Positions 54,242 through 62,601 of a stretch of DNA of 64,000 bases are shown here, one piece after another; position 1 is the first letter of the stretch; every line of letters begins with the position of its first letter. Source of the DNA: CALMEC01 sp963706315 (GTDB lineage: Bacteria > Actinomycetota > Thermoleophilia > Miltoncostaeales > Miltoncostaeaceae). The stretch is taken from positions 186,001-250,000 of the forward strand of contig CAVPMA010000014.1 in NCBI GenBank assembly GCA_963706315.1, written 5' to 3'. Under the pieces are notes generated by a model. It saw only the letters and a program-made list of their open reading frames with translations. It was not told where the DNA came from and did not search any database. Made by a program: the position numbers and the translations under genes.

Positions 54242-55048
54242 GTGGTCGCACCGCGGATGGGCGAGGGGGTTGAGCACATAACCGGGAAGACCGTCGTTTG
54301 CACATTGGGCGCGGCGCTGGTGCTGGGGGCGACGGCCGTGGCGGCTCCGGTGCCCGGCGTCACGAAGGCGTCGACCACGATCACGACCGCCGCCGGCAAG
54401 CGCCCGCTGCACATGATCACGGTGACCCCGGGCGCCGGTGCGCACCTCGAGGCCATCTGGCTCGGCGGCGGTCCGGGACGCACCGGCACCGTCGGGAGCT
54501 TCATCACCCGCAACGGCAGGTCGCGCGGCGCCGTCGCGGGGCTCAACGGCGACTTCTTCCTGCTCGGTGCCAAGGTGCCGTCGGGCAACCTCTTCATCCA
54601 TCGTGGCCGCAGCTTCCTCGGCAACTCCGAGCGGGGCGCCGCGGTGTTCGCGGCCGACGGCAGCGTCGACATCATCCCCGGCGACGCCAAGGGCTACCGC
54701 CTTGTCACCCAAGGCGTGAAGGAGGCGATCTCCGGTAAGCCGGTCTACGTCGACAACGGTCGCGTCGGCAGCCTCACGACGCTCGACCCGTATCAGCGCA
54801 ACCCCGCCTACCACCGCTCCGCGGTCGGCCGGCTGAGGAACGGCAAGACCGCACTCGTCGTGATCGGCGGAGCCGGCCTCTCGGCGAAACAGTTCGCTCG
54901 CGCCCTCGTGAAGCTGGGCTTCGTCGAGGCGCTCGGCATGGACATCGACTCCAGCGCAAACCTCAACTGGCGCGGGGCCTCCCTCAACCGCCCGGGCTAC
55001 CAGCGGCAGATCCCCACGGGCATCATCGTCTTCCGGCCGGCGGGCTGA
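54242..55048 (+). CDS. Phosphodiester glycosidase (NAGPA/DUF2233) family protein
   Basis: A 268-residue protein of the NAGPA-type phosphodiester glycosidase family, which removes sugar residues from phosphodiester-linked glycans. The characteristic parts are VAGLNGDFFLLGAKVPSGN, VVIGGAGLSAKQFARALVKLG and the ending ALGMDIDSSANLNWRG, with the Asp and Asn of GMDxDSSANL. A signal peptide is present (TVVCTLGAALVLGATAVAAP), so it is exported. The GTG at 54242 or the ATG at 54257 may start it. It could act on envelope glycopolymers such as those begun by WecA; that link is inference. Confidence 0.85.
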   Translation: MVAPRMGEGVEHITGKTVVCTLGAALVLGATAVAAPVPGVTKASTTITTAAGKRPLHMITVTPGAGAHLEAIWLGGGPGRTGTVGSFITRNGRSRGAVAGLNGDFFLLGAKVPSGNLFIHRGRSFLGNSERGAAVFAADGSVDIIPGDAKGYRLVTQGVKEAISGKPVYVDNGRVGSLTTLDPYQRNPAYHRSAVGRLRNGKTALVVIGGAGLSAKQFARALVKLGFVEALGMDIDSSANLNWRGASLNRPGYQRQIPTGIIVFRPAG

Positions 55049-55135
55049 TCCGTCTCGCGACACGGGTGGCGGGACGAACGTCCCGATCCCCGACCGTACC
55101 GGCGGTCTGCTCCCCCAGGCCGGACGGCGGCTGGG

Positions 55136-55182
55136 TATACTCCCCCGGCCTGCAGGCGGCGCGTGTTTCGCGCGCCCGCCTG
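55136..55182 (+). promoter_or_regulatory. ATP synthase operon promoter and leader hairpin
   Basis: TATACT at 55136-55141 in the context TGGGTATACTC is a good -10 box. In the presumed leader, CAGGCGG (55153-55159) pairs with CCGCCTG (55176-55182), extended by CGCG pairs around a 7-base loop. AGGAG at 55192-55196 follows. The hairpin could stabilise or attenuate the message. Confidence 0.55.
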
Positions 55183-55259
55183 TCAACGCCCAGGAGCTCA
55201 TCATCACGGAGGCCCCGGATCGCACCGAAACGCCCGATGGGGCTGAACGCGAAGACGTC

Positions 55260-55697
55260 ATGACGACCGCGACCTCCGCACACCCCGCGCCATTTCGAGC
55301 GCGCCCCCTCGAGTTCGTCTTCTCTTCCCTCGGCCTGTTCGCCGCCGTGATCTCGCTGCCGTTCGTCCTCCTCCTCGGCGGGCCGGTCGGGGGGTGGCTC
55401 CTCGGTGTCGCGCTCTTCGCGGCAAGCTGGGCGGCCGGCCTCGCGATCGTCAAGGTCTCGCTGAGCATGACCCCCACACAGGCTGTGGGGGTCTCCGGGA
55501 TCTCGTTCATCGCCCGTGCCTGGCTCATCGTTGCGATCCTCTTCGTCGTCGCGAAGCAGGTGTCGGAACCCGTCGGGCTCGCCGCTGCAGGCGTCTTCCT
55601 CGTGGCGTTCACGTTCGACCTGATGGGACGGATCATCCTGCATTCGATGCAGGTCAAGGGCCAGGCCCCGCCCCCCGAGGAGGGGCCGCTCCAGTGA
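55260..55697 (+). CDS. atpI: AtpI-like membrane protein
   Basis: A 145-residue protein with four membrane segments (FSSLGLFAAVISLPFVLLL, GWLLGVALFAASWAAGL, ARAWLIVAILFVVA, AAGVFLVAFTFDLMGRI) at the head of the atp operon, the usual place of AtpI or its actinobacterial counterpart, thought to help c-ring assembly. The ATG at 55260 has no Shine-Dalgarno. In frame upstream, an ATC at 55203 follows AGGAG with good spacing and would add a hydrophilic tail (TEAPDRTETPDGAEREDV), so an AUC start is possible. The stop overlaps atpB by one base. Assignment rests mainly on position and topology. Confidence 0.75.
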   Translation: MTTATSAHPAPFRARPLEFVFSSLGLFAAVISLPFVLLLGGPVGGWLLGVALFAASWAAGLAIVKVSLSMTPTQAVGVSGISFIARAWLIVAILFVVAKQVSEPVGLAAAGVFLVAFTFDLMGRIILHSMQVKGQAPPPEEGPLQ

Positions 55698-56587
55698 TGG
55701 GCGCCATCCGCGTACGCAGGCTTGCCACCATGGCGGCGGTCGCGCTCCTGAGCATCCCGGCGCTCGCCAGCGCCGCTGCGGAGAATGATTTCAAGCCGCA
55801 GGACGAGTTCAAGCTCGAGCCGTATGTCGACATCCACATCGGCCCGCTCGATCTGTCGATCAACAAGGCCGTCATCTACATCTGGATCGCGTCCGCGATC
55901 GCGATCCTCTTCGGCATCTTCGTCGTCCGCGGCGGCCTCAAGATGCGCCCGACGAAGGCACAGAACATCGCCGAGCTCGTCTACGACTTCGCCGAGAACC
56001 AGATCGGGCGCCAGACGCTCCCCGTGAAGTCCTTCGCCAAATGGTTCCCGTACGTCGCGACGCTCTTCATCTTCATCCTGGTCAGCAACACCATCAGCTT
56101 CATCCCGCTGCCGTTCGGTCATGAACGCGGGGGGCTGGGGATCAGCTGGCTGCCCGACTTCGGCCTGTATGCGGCGACCGCGAACATCAACGTCACGCTC
56201 GCGCTGACGCTGTGCACGTTCTTCATCTACAACTACGAGGGCATCCGGGCGCACGGGGTCGTGGGCTACATCAGGACCTTCGTGCCGCACGGCGACATCA
56301 ACCCGATCATGAAGGGCGTCGTGTTCGCGCTCGAGGTGCTGTCGAATGTGCTCCGGCTCGTGAGCCTCTCGGTTCGTCTGTTCGCGAACCTGCTCGCCGG
56401 GCACCTTCTCATCATCATGGCCGCCGGGTTCGGGATCCTCATCGGCAGCTACATCGGGATCGTCGCCGTCCCGTTCGGATTGTTCTTCTATTTCTTCGAG
56501 TGGGTCCTGATCGCGGGACTCCAGGCGTTCATCTTCGCGATGCTGAGCGGCATCTACATCGGCTTCGCAATCGAGCCGGCTCACTAA
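55697..56587 (+). CDS. atpB: F0F1 ATP synthase subunit a
   Basis: A 296-residue subunit a forming the proton half-channels. The essential Arg lies in SLSVRLFANLLAGH, followed by LLIIMAAGFGIL and the C-terminal helix LQAFIFAMLSGIYIGFA. The N-terminus carries a hydrophobic leader-like segment (RRLATMAAVALLSIPALASAA) before the first conserved helix, as in some other actinobacteria. The ATG at 55697 overlaps the atpI stop (TGATG). It is followed by atpE after 19 bases with a strong AGGAGG site. Confidence 0.96.
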   Translation: MGAIRVRRLATMAAVALLSIPALASAAAENDFKPQDEFKLEPYVDIHIGPLDLSINKAVIYIWIASAIAILFGIFVVRGGLKMRPTKAQNIAELVYDFAENQIGRQTLPVKSFAKWFPYVATLFIFILVSNTISFIPLPFGHERGGLGISWLPDFGLYAATANINVTLALTLCTFFIYNYEGIRAHGVVGYIRTFVPHGDINPIMKGVVFALEVLSNVLRLVSLSVRLFANLLAGHLLIIMAAGFGILIGSYIGIVAVPFGLFFYFFEWVLIAGLQAFIFAMLSGIYIGFAIEPAH

Positions 56588-56606
56588 CCACACAGGAGGA
56601 AGCAGG

Positions 56607-56852
56607 ATGGCCCTTGAGGGAAATGTCGAAGATGCAGCAAAAATCATCGCGCTTGGTCTCGCGACCGCTTTCGGTGCGATCGGCCCGGGTGCGGGCGTCG
56701 GCTACCTGATGGGCAAGACCGTCGAGTCCGTCGCGCGTCAACCCGAGCTTCGCGGCGACATCATGGGGCTCATGTTCCTGGGCCTCGCCCTGACCGAAGC
56801 GATCACGTTCTACGCTCTCCTCATGGGCTTCGTGGCCTTCTTCATCGGCTGA
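56607..56852 (+). CDS. atpE: F0F1 ATP synthase subunit c
   Basis: An 81-residue two-helix proteolipid that forms the rotor ring. The first helix has GAIGPGAGVGYLMGK and the second has the ion-binding Glu in GLALTEAITFYALL. The positions that coordinate sodium in sodium-type rings (a Gln in helix 1 and Ser/Thr after the Glu) are Val/Gly and Ala here, so it is predicted to be a proton ring. ACAGGAGGAAGCAGG upstream gives one of the strongest ribosome binding sites in the window, fitting its high stoichiometry. Confidence 0.96.
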   Translation: MALEGNVEDAAKIIALGLATAFGAIGPGAGVGYLMGKTVESVARQPELRGDIMGLMFLGLALTEAITFYALLMGFVAFFIG

Positions 56853-56856
56853 CCGC

Positions 56857-57408
56857 ATGTTCACCTTGGACCACATCGGACTGATCAGTGCTGCGGAGAA
56901 CCCGCTGCTCGAGGCAAGTCCGGGTCTCATGATCTGGACCTTCGTGATGTTCTTCATCACGCTCTACATCCTCAAGCGGTACGTCTTCGGGCCACTCTCG
57001 GCGATGATCGAGAAGCGGCGCAACCAGATCGAGTTGAGCATCCAGGAGGCCGAGTCGAGCCGCGACGAGGCGGTCCGCCTGCTCGACGAGTACAAGATGC
57101 AGCTCGCGACCGCCCGCAAGGAGGCCGACGAGCTCCGCGACCGCGGCCGCCGCGACGGCGAGCGCGAGCGGGCGTCGATCGTGACCGCCGCCGAAGGGCA
57201 GCGCGAGCGCATCCTCTCCGACACCCAGCAGCAGGTCGAGGCCCAGGGCCGCCAGGCGCTGGCGTCGGTGCGAGACGACGTGGCCGGTCTCGCGCTGGCG
57301 GCGGCGGAGAAGGTCACCCGCAAGAGCCTCACCGACGAGGATCACCGCCGTCTGGTCGAGGACGCCCTCAAAGAGCTCGACCTGCAGAAGGGCGCGACCC
57401 CGGCGTGA
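56857..57408 (+). CDS. atpF: F0F1 ATP synthase subunit b
   Basis: A 183-residue peripheral-stalk subunit. One N-terminal membrane helix (PGLMIWTFVMFFITLYILKRYVF) is followed by a long, charged coiled-coil region (KRRNQIELSIQEAESSRDEA and ELRDRGRRDGERERASIV) that dimerises and holds delta. It starts 5 bases after atpE; its stop overlaps the atpH GTG by 4 bases. Length is normal. Confidence 0.95.
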   Translation: MFTLDHIGLISAAENPLLEASPGLMIWTFVMFFITLYILKRYVFGPLSAMIEKRRNQIELSIQEAESSRDEAVRLLDEYKMQLATARKEADELRDRGRRDGERERASIVTAAEGQRERILSDTQQQVEAQGRQALASVRDDVAGLALAAAEKVTRKSLTDEDHRRLVEDALKELDLQKGATPA

Positions 57409-57938
57409 GCGTCTCGGGGACCTACGCGGAGGCGCTCTACCAGGCCGCCGCAGACAAGGGGGCCGTGGCGGACGTCTCCGCAGACCTCGCCGTGCTGGGC
57501 GACGTCCTCGCCGGCGACTCCGAGGTTGGCCGCGTGCTCGGCAACCCGCAGGTGGAGAGCCGCGTGAAGAAGGCTGCAGTCGCGGCCCTCGCCGGCAGCG
57601 TCAGCCCGCTCTCGGTCAATCTGCTGCAGGTGCTGATCGACCGGGGCCGGCTCGAGGACCTCGCGCCGATCGCCGCGTCATTCGAAGAGCGCGTCGCCGA
57701 TGCCGAAGGACGCATCCCGGTCGAGGTCACCACCGCGATCCCGCTGCCGGAGGACCTGCGCGCCCAGGTCGCCGCACGCATCGAGGAGCAGACCGGCAAG
57801 ACCCCCGAGATCACTGAGCGCATCGACCCCGAGATCATCGGCGGCCTCGTGCTCCGCGTCGGCGGTGTCGTGACCGACGCCTCCGTCCGCGGCCGTCTCG
57901 ACGGCCTGCGCCGAAGCATTGCCGACGAACCCGCCTGA
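57405..57938 (+). CDS. atpH: F0F1 ATP synthase subunit delta
   Basis: A 177-residue delta (OSCP) subunit linking stalk and F1. It has the helical N-terminal domain (TYAEALYQAAADKGAV) and the conserved C-terminal segment EITERIDPEIIGGLVLRVGGVVTDASVRGRL. The separate delta gene, not fused to b, differs from mycobacteria, where delta is fused to a b-like part. The GTG overlaps atpF by 4 bases. Confidence 0.95.
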   Translation: MSVSGTYAEALYQAAADKGAVADVSADLAVLGDVLAGDSEVGRVLGNPQVESRVKKAAVAALAGSVSPLSVNLLQVLIDRGRLEDLAPIAASFEERVADAEGRIPVEVTTAIPLPEDLRAQVAARIEEQTGKTPEITERIDPEIIGGLVLRVGGVVTDASVRGRLDGLRRSIADEPA

Positions 57939-57973
57939 CCCACCCGACGAACCAAGGAACCGAGACAGAGCCG

Positions 57974-59554
57974 ATGGAGCTTCGACCCGACGAGATCACA
58001 AAGGTCCTTCGCCAGCAGATCGAGCAGTACGCCGGCGCGATCGACACCGAAGAGGTGGGCACCGTCCTGCAGGTCGGTGACGGTATCGCCCGCGTGCACG
58101 GCCTCGAGAACTGCGTTGCGCTCGAGATGCTCGACTTGCCTCACGGCGTCACGGGCCTCGCCCTGAACCTCGAAGAGGACAACGTCGGTGTCGTGTTGCT
58201 CGGCGACGACGTGCTCATCAAGGAGGGCGATCCGGTCAAGCGCACCGGCAAGGTCATCCAGGTGCCGGTGGGGGAGGCGCTCCTCGGCCGTGTGGTCGAC
58301 CCGCTGGGCAACCCGCTCGACGACCGCGGCCCGATCGCGACCGATGAGTTCCGCCCAGTCGAGTTCAAGGCCCCGGGCGTCGTGCAGCGCCAGCCGGTGA
58401 AGGAGCCGCTCCAGACCGGCATCAAGGCGATCGATGCGCTCATCCCGATCGGCCGCGGCCAGCGCGAGCTCATCATCGGCGACCGTGGCACGGGCAAGAC
58501 CACGATCGCCCTCGACGCGATCATCAACCAGCGCGGACAGGACGTCGTGTGCGTCTACGTCGCGATCGGCCAGAAGGCGTCGACCGTCGCCCAGCTGGTG
58601 CAGCGCCTGCGCGACACCGGAGCGATGGAGTATTCGATCGTCGTCGCCGCGACCGCGTCCGCCTCGGCGCCGCTCAAGTACCTGGCCCCGTACGCCGGCG
58701 CCGCGATGGGCGAGTACTTCTGCTACTCCGGCCGCCACGCCCTGTGCGTGTACGACGACCTGTCGAAGCAGGCCGACGCCTACCGGCAGCTGTCGCTGCT
58801 GCTCCGACGCCCGCCGGGCCGTGAGGCGTTCCCGGGCGACGTCTTCTACCTGCACTCGCGCCTGCTCGAGCGCGCCTGCAAGCTGAACGACGAGCTCGGC
58901 GGCGGTTCACTCACCGCGCTGCCGATCATCGAGACGCAGGCCGGCGACGTGTCCGCCTACATCCCGACGAATGTGATCTCGATCACGGACGGGCAGATCT
59001 TCCTGGAGAGCAAGCTCTTCTACCAGGGCGTCCGCCCGGCCGTGAACGTCGGCATCTCGGTCAGCCGCGTGGGCGGTAACGCCCAGATCCGCGCGATGCG
59101 CCGGGTCGCGGGCCGCATGAAGCTCGAGCTCGCCCAGTACCGCGACCTGGAAGCGTTCGCCCAGTTCGGCTCCGAGCTCGACGCCGCCACGCAGCGCACG
59201 CTCGCCCGCGGCGCCCGGCAGGTCGCCACCCTCAACCAGCCGGCGTTCGCGCCGTGGGCGGTCGAGGACCAGGTCGCGATCATCTTCGCGGCGAACCAGG
59301 GCCACCTGGACGCGATCGATCCGCTCGAGGTGCCGCGCTTCAACGAGGATTTGCGGTCGGCGCTTCGCGAGGAGGGCACGATCCTGGCGGCGATCCGCGA
59401 CAGCCGTGACCTGGCCGACGACGTCTCCGAGAAGCTCAACGCCTTCATCGTGAACTTCGCGGCGCAGCGCACCGGTACCCCCGCCGTCGCGGTCGAGGCC
59501 GAGCCCGTCGTCGAGGAGGCACCCGAGGCGGCCGAGGAGCCGGCCGCGGCCTAA
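57974..59554 (+). CDS. atpA: F0F1 ATP synthase subunit alpha
   Basis: A 526-residue non-catalytic nucleotide-binding F1 subunit. The P-loop is GDRGTGKTTIA, with LEDDNVGVVLLGD-like strands before it, the alpha-specific KAIDALIPIGRGQRELI, and SRVGGNAQIRAMRRVAGRMK near the C-terminus. A 20-residue Glu/Ala-rich tail (EAEPVVEEAPEAAEEPAAA) extends past the normal end, a common actinobacterial feature that can limit ATP hydrolysis. The stop overlaps the atpG ATG by one base. Confidence 0.97.
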   Translation: MELRPDEITKVLRQQIEQYAGAIDTEEVGTVLQVGDGIARVHGLENCVALEMLDLPHGVTGLALNLEEDNVGVVLLGDDVLIKEGDPVKRTGKVIQVPVGEALLGRVVDPLGNPLDDRGPIATDEFRPVEFKAPGVVQRQPVKEPLQTGIKAIDALIPIGRGQRELIIGDRGTGKTTIALDAIINQRGQDVVCVYVAIGQKASTVAQLVQRLRDTGAMEYSIVVAATASASAPLKYLAPYAGAAMGEYFCYSGRHALCVYDDLSKQADAYRQLSLLLRRPPGREAFPGDVFYLHSRLLERACKLNDELGGGSLTALPIIETQAGDVSAYIPTNVISITDGQIFLESKLFYQGVRPAVNVGISVSRVGGNAQIRAMRRVAGRMKLELAQYRDLEAFAQFGSELDAATQRTLARGARQVATLNQPAFAPWAVEDQVAIIFAANQGHLDAIDPLEVPRFNEDLRSALREEGTILAAIRDSRDLADDVSEKLNAFIVNFAAQRTGTPAVAVEAEPVVEEAPEAAEEPAAA

Positions 59555-60456
59555 TGGCATCCACGCGCGACATCAAGCGGCGCATCGAGTCGGTGCGCGG
59601 CACGCGGAAGATCACGCGGGCGATGGAGCTCGTGGCGTCCGCGAAACTCCGCCGCGCCCAGGACCGGATCGAGTCGCTGCGCCCGTACGCCCAGTCGATG
59701 CGCCGGCTCATGGCCCAGGCGGCCCGCCAGAGCGGCAGCCTCAAGGGTATGCCGCTGCTCGAGGAGCGCGAGGAACTCCGTCGCGGAGCGGTCGTGGTGA
59801 TCACCGGCGACCGTGGCCTCGCCGGCGCGTTCAACGTGAACATCCTGCGGCGCGGGTTTGCGATCGCTGAGGAGATGCAGGCCGAGGGCGCCCAGGAGGT
59901 CGTGTTCGTCGCCGTCGGCAAGAAGGGCATCGGCACGCTGCGCTTCCGCGGCATGACCGTCGACCGCTCGTTCCAGGGCTTCTCGATCAGCCCGACGTAC
60001 GCCGACGCCCAGCAGGTCGCCGAGCACCTTGTGGACCGCTTCACCACCGAGGGCGGGGTCGATCGCGTCACCCTCGTCTACAACGCGTTCAAGTCGGTGC
60101 TCGAGCAGAAGGTCACCGACGAGCAGCTCCTTCCCATCCCACGCCGCATCGTGGACGACGAGGACGACATCGAGGGCAACGAGTCGTCGCTCACGAAGGC
60201 GCTCGCGTTCTTCGAGCCGGAGGCGAAGGACTTCCTCGAGAAGCTGCTGCCGACGTATCTCGACACCACGATCTACCGCGCGCTCCTGGAGAGCGCAGCG
60301 GCGGAGCTCGCCGCCCGCCGGGCCGCGATGCGCAACGCCACCGACAACGCCGGTGAGCTGATCGACGCGTACACCCTCGCGATGAACCGGGCCCGCCAGG
60401 CGGCGATCACCCAGGAGATCCTCGAGGTCGTCGCCGGCGCCGACGCACTCACGTAA
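59554..60456 (+). CDS. atpG: F0F1 ATP synthase subunit gamma
   Basis: A 300-residue central-shaft subunit. The N-terminal helix begins with TRDIKRRIESVRGTRKITRAM, typical of the family, followed by VVVITGDRGLAGAFNVNI and the C-terminal helix AAMRNATDNAGELIDAYTLAMNRARQAAITQEILEVVAGADAL in pattern. Length and order are standard. The ATG overlaps atpA by one base. Confidence 0.97.
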   Translation: MASTRDIKRRIESVRGTRKITRAMELVASAKLRRAQDRIESLRPYAQSMRRLMAQAARQSGSLKGMPLLEEREELRRGAVVVITGDRGLAGAFNVNILRRGFAIAEEMQAEGAQEVVFVAVGKKGIGTLRFRGMTVDRSFQGFSISPTYADAQQVAEHLVDRFTTEGGVDRVTLVYNAFKSVLEQKVTDEQLLPIPRRIVDDEDDIEGNESSLTKALAFFEPEAKDFLEKLLPTYLDTTIYRALLESAAAELAARRAAMRNATDNAGELIDAYTLAMNRARQAAITQEILEVVAGADALT

Positions 60457-60484
60457 CCGCAACTCGACGGACGGACTCACGAAC

Positions 60485-61900
60485 ATGGCTTCGAACGGAA
60501 CAACCGGGAAGATCCTCGAGATCAAGGGCGTCGTGCTCGACGTCCGCTTCGGTACGGATCAACTCCCGGCGATCTACAACGCGCTCGAGATCGTGCGCGC
60601 CGACGGCTCCCGGCTCGTCGCGGAGGTGCAGCAGCACCTCGGCGACGACCGCGTCCGCGCGGTGGCGCTCGACACGACGGACGGCCTCGCCCGCGGCACC
60701 GACGTGACCGACACCGGGGCGCCGATCTCCGTTCCCGTCGGCGAGCAGACGCTCGGCCGCATCTTCAACGTGCTCGGCGACACGATCGACGGCGGCGAGG
60801 CCATGAGCGCCTCGGGCCAGCGCTGGCCGATCCATCGCCCGGCCCCGGCGTTCGACCAGCTCGACCCGACGGAGCAGATCTTCGAGACCGGCATCAAGGT
60901 CGTCGACCTGCTCGCCCCGTACGTCAAGGGCGGCAAGGTCGGCCTGTTCGGCGGCGCCGGCGTCGGAAAGACCGTGCTCATCCAGGAGCTCATCCACAAC
61001 CTCGCGAAGGAGCACGGCGGTCTGTCCGTGTTCGCCGGGGTGGGGGAGCGTACCCGTGAGGGCAACGACCTGTGGATCGAGATGAAGGAGTCCGGGGTCA
61101 TCGACAAGACCGCGCTGGTGTACGGCCAGATGAACGAGCCGCCGGGCGCGCGTCTGCGGGTCGCGCTGTCGGGCCTGACGATGGCGGAGTACTTCCGTGA
61201 CGAGGGCGGTCAGGACGTGCTCTTGTTCGTCGACAACATCTTCCGGTTCGTCCAGGCGGGCTCCGAGGTGTCGGCGCTCCTGGGCCGTATGCCGAGCGCC
61301 GTGGGCTACCAGCCGACGCTCGCCTCGGAGATGGGCGACCTGCAGGAGCGCATCACCTCGACTCGTAAGGGCTCGGTCACGTCAGTGCAGGCGATCTACG
61401 TGCCGGCGGACGACCTCACCGACCCGGCGCCGGCCGCGAGCTTCGCCCACCTCGACGCGACGACCGTGCTTTCGCGGTCGATCGCCGAGAAGGGCATCTA
61501 CCCGGCCGTCGACCCGCTCGACTCCACCAGCCGGGCGTTGTCGGCGAACGTCGTCGGCGAAGAGCACTACGGCACCGCCACGCGCGTGCAGCAGATCCTG
61601 CAGACCTACAAGGACTTGCAGGACATCATCGCGATCCTCGGTGTCGACGAGCTCACCGACGAGCAGAAGGTCACCGTGTCGCGCGCCCGTAAGATCGAGC
61701 GGTTCCTGTCGCAGCCGTTCAACGTGGCCGAGGCGTTCACCGGCCGGCCCGGCAAGTACGTGCGCCTCGAGGACACGGTCCGCGGCTTCCGTGAGATCGC
61801 CGAGGGCAAGCACGACGACGTGCCGGAAGGCGCATTCTTCCTCGTCGGTGGCATCGAGGAGGCGCTGGAGCAGGCCGAAGAGATGGCGAAGGTCGGCTAG
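60485..61900 (+). CDS. atpD: F0F1 ATP synthase subunit beta
   Basis: A 471-residue catalytic F1 subunit. The P-loop is GGAGVGKTVLIQELI, the catalytic Glu is in GERTREGND, the DELSEED-type lever reads LGVDELTDEQKVTVSRARKI, and ALSGLTMAEYFRDEGGQDVLLFVDNIFRF is in place. It hydrolyses or makes ATP at the alpha-beta interface. Everything is full length with normal spacing to atpC. Confidence 0.98.
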   Translation: MASNGTTGKILEIKGVVLDVRFGTDQLPAIYNALEIVRADGSRLVAEVQQHLGDDRVRAVALDTTDGLARGTDVTDTGAPISVPVGEQTLGRIFNVLGDTIDGGEAMSASGQRWPIHRPAPAFDQLDPTEQIFETGIKVVDLLAPYVKGGKVGLFGGAGVGKTVLIQELIHNLAKEHGGLSVFAGVGERTREGNDLWIEMKESGVIDKTALVYGQMNEPPGARLRVALSGLTMAEYFRDEGGQDVLLFVDNIFRFVQAGSEVSALLGRMPSAVGYQPTLASEMGDLQERITSTRKGSVTSVQAIYVPADDLTDPAPAASFAHLDATTVLSRSIAEKGIYPAVDPLDSTSRALSANVVGEEHYGTATRVQQILQTYKDLQDIIAILGVDELTDEQKVTVSRARKIERFLSQPFNVAEAFTGRPGKYVRLEDTVRGFREIAEGKHDDVPEGAFFLVGGIEEALEQAEEMAKVG

Positions 61901-61906
61901 CTCGGG

Positions 61907-62371
61907 ATGAGCACTGCGGTCCACACAGAGCGCAAGCGGCTCGGAGTGAGGTTGCTCACCCCGGAGGGGCCGGTGTTCGAGGGCGCTGCCTACATGGTCA
62001 TCGCCCCGAGCGTCCTCGGCGAGGTCGGCATCCTGCCGCGCCACGCTCCGCTCATCGCGTTCCTGAAGACGGGTGAGACCCGGTTGAAGCTCGCGGACGA
62101 CACCGAGCGGGTGTTCGCCACGACGGAGGGCTACCTCTCGATCGAAGAGGATCAGGTGCTGATCCTCGTCGAGCAGGCCGACGACGCAACGACGATCGAT
62201 CGGGCGAGGGCCGAGGCGGCGCTGCGCCGCGCGGAGGAGACCCTCGCGAGCGTGGGCGACGACGACGTCGCGCGCGTCGCGGCCGAGAGCGCCCGCCGCC
62301 GGGCCGAGAACCGCCTGCGGGTCGTCGACAGGGGCGGCACGCGCTCGAGCGGCTCCTCGGCAGGGCACTAG
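61907..62371 (+). CDS. atpC: F0F1 ATP synthase subunit epsilon
   Basis: A 154-residue epsilon subunit, the inhibitory rotor subunit. The beta-sandwich domain reads VRLLTPEGPVFEGAAYMVIAPSVLGEVGILPRHAPLIA; the C-terminal helices are ARAEAALRRAEETLASV and RRRAENRLRVV, ending in a short Ser/Gly tail. It closes the operon; the stop overlaps by 4 bases a small minus-strand frame. No clear terminator is seen, only a short GACC/GGTC dyad near 62373-62387. Confidence 0.95.
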   Translation: MSTAVHTERKRLGVRLLTPEGPVFEGAAYMVIAPSVLGEVGILPRHAPLIAFLKTGETRLKLADDTERVFATTEGYLSIEEDQVLILVEQADDATTIDRARAEAALRRAEETLASVGDDDVARVAAESARRRAENRLRVVDRGGTRSSGSSAGH

Positions 62372-62562
62372 CGACCCTCGCGAGGTCCAACTTCCTCGAA
62401 ACGCGGGGCCGGCGATGGGCGGCGTCTCGGTTGGTCTGATGTCTCGTCGCGCCTGGCAGGGCGGAGTCCCGGCCGCGCTTGGGCAAGGAACCGATCGCGC
62501 GCTCGCACGTATTCGTCCCAGCCGGCCTTGGGTTGGATCTCCCGGCACATGTCTTGCGTCAT
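62368..62562 (-). CDS. Possible 64-residue hypothetical protein
   Basis: A minus-strand frame 40 bases downstream of the alcohol dehydrogenase stop and in the same direction. The ATG at 62562 has a GGAG site six bases before it. The N-terminal half (TQDMCREIQPKAGWDEYVRA) reads like a genuine helical protein; the C-terminal half is Arg/Pro-rich and could be non-coding in origin. No family is recognised. It ends 4 bases inside atpC on the other strand. Confidence 0.4.
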   Translation of the reverse strand: MTQDMCREIQPKAGWDEYVRARDRFLAQARPGLRPARRDETSDQPRRRPSPAPRFEEVGPREGR

Positions 62563-62601
62563 CCGGTGCTCCGCTCGGAGTCGTCGATCTCGGTGATGCG
62601 A

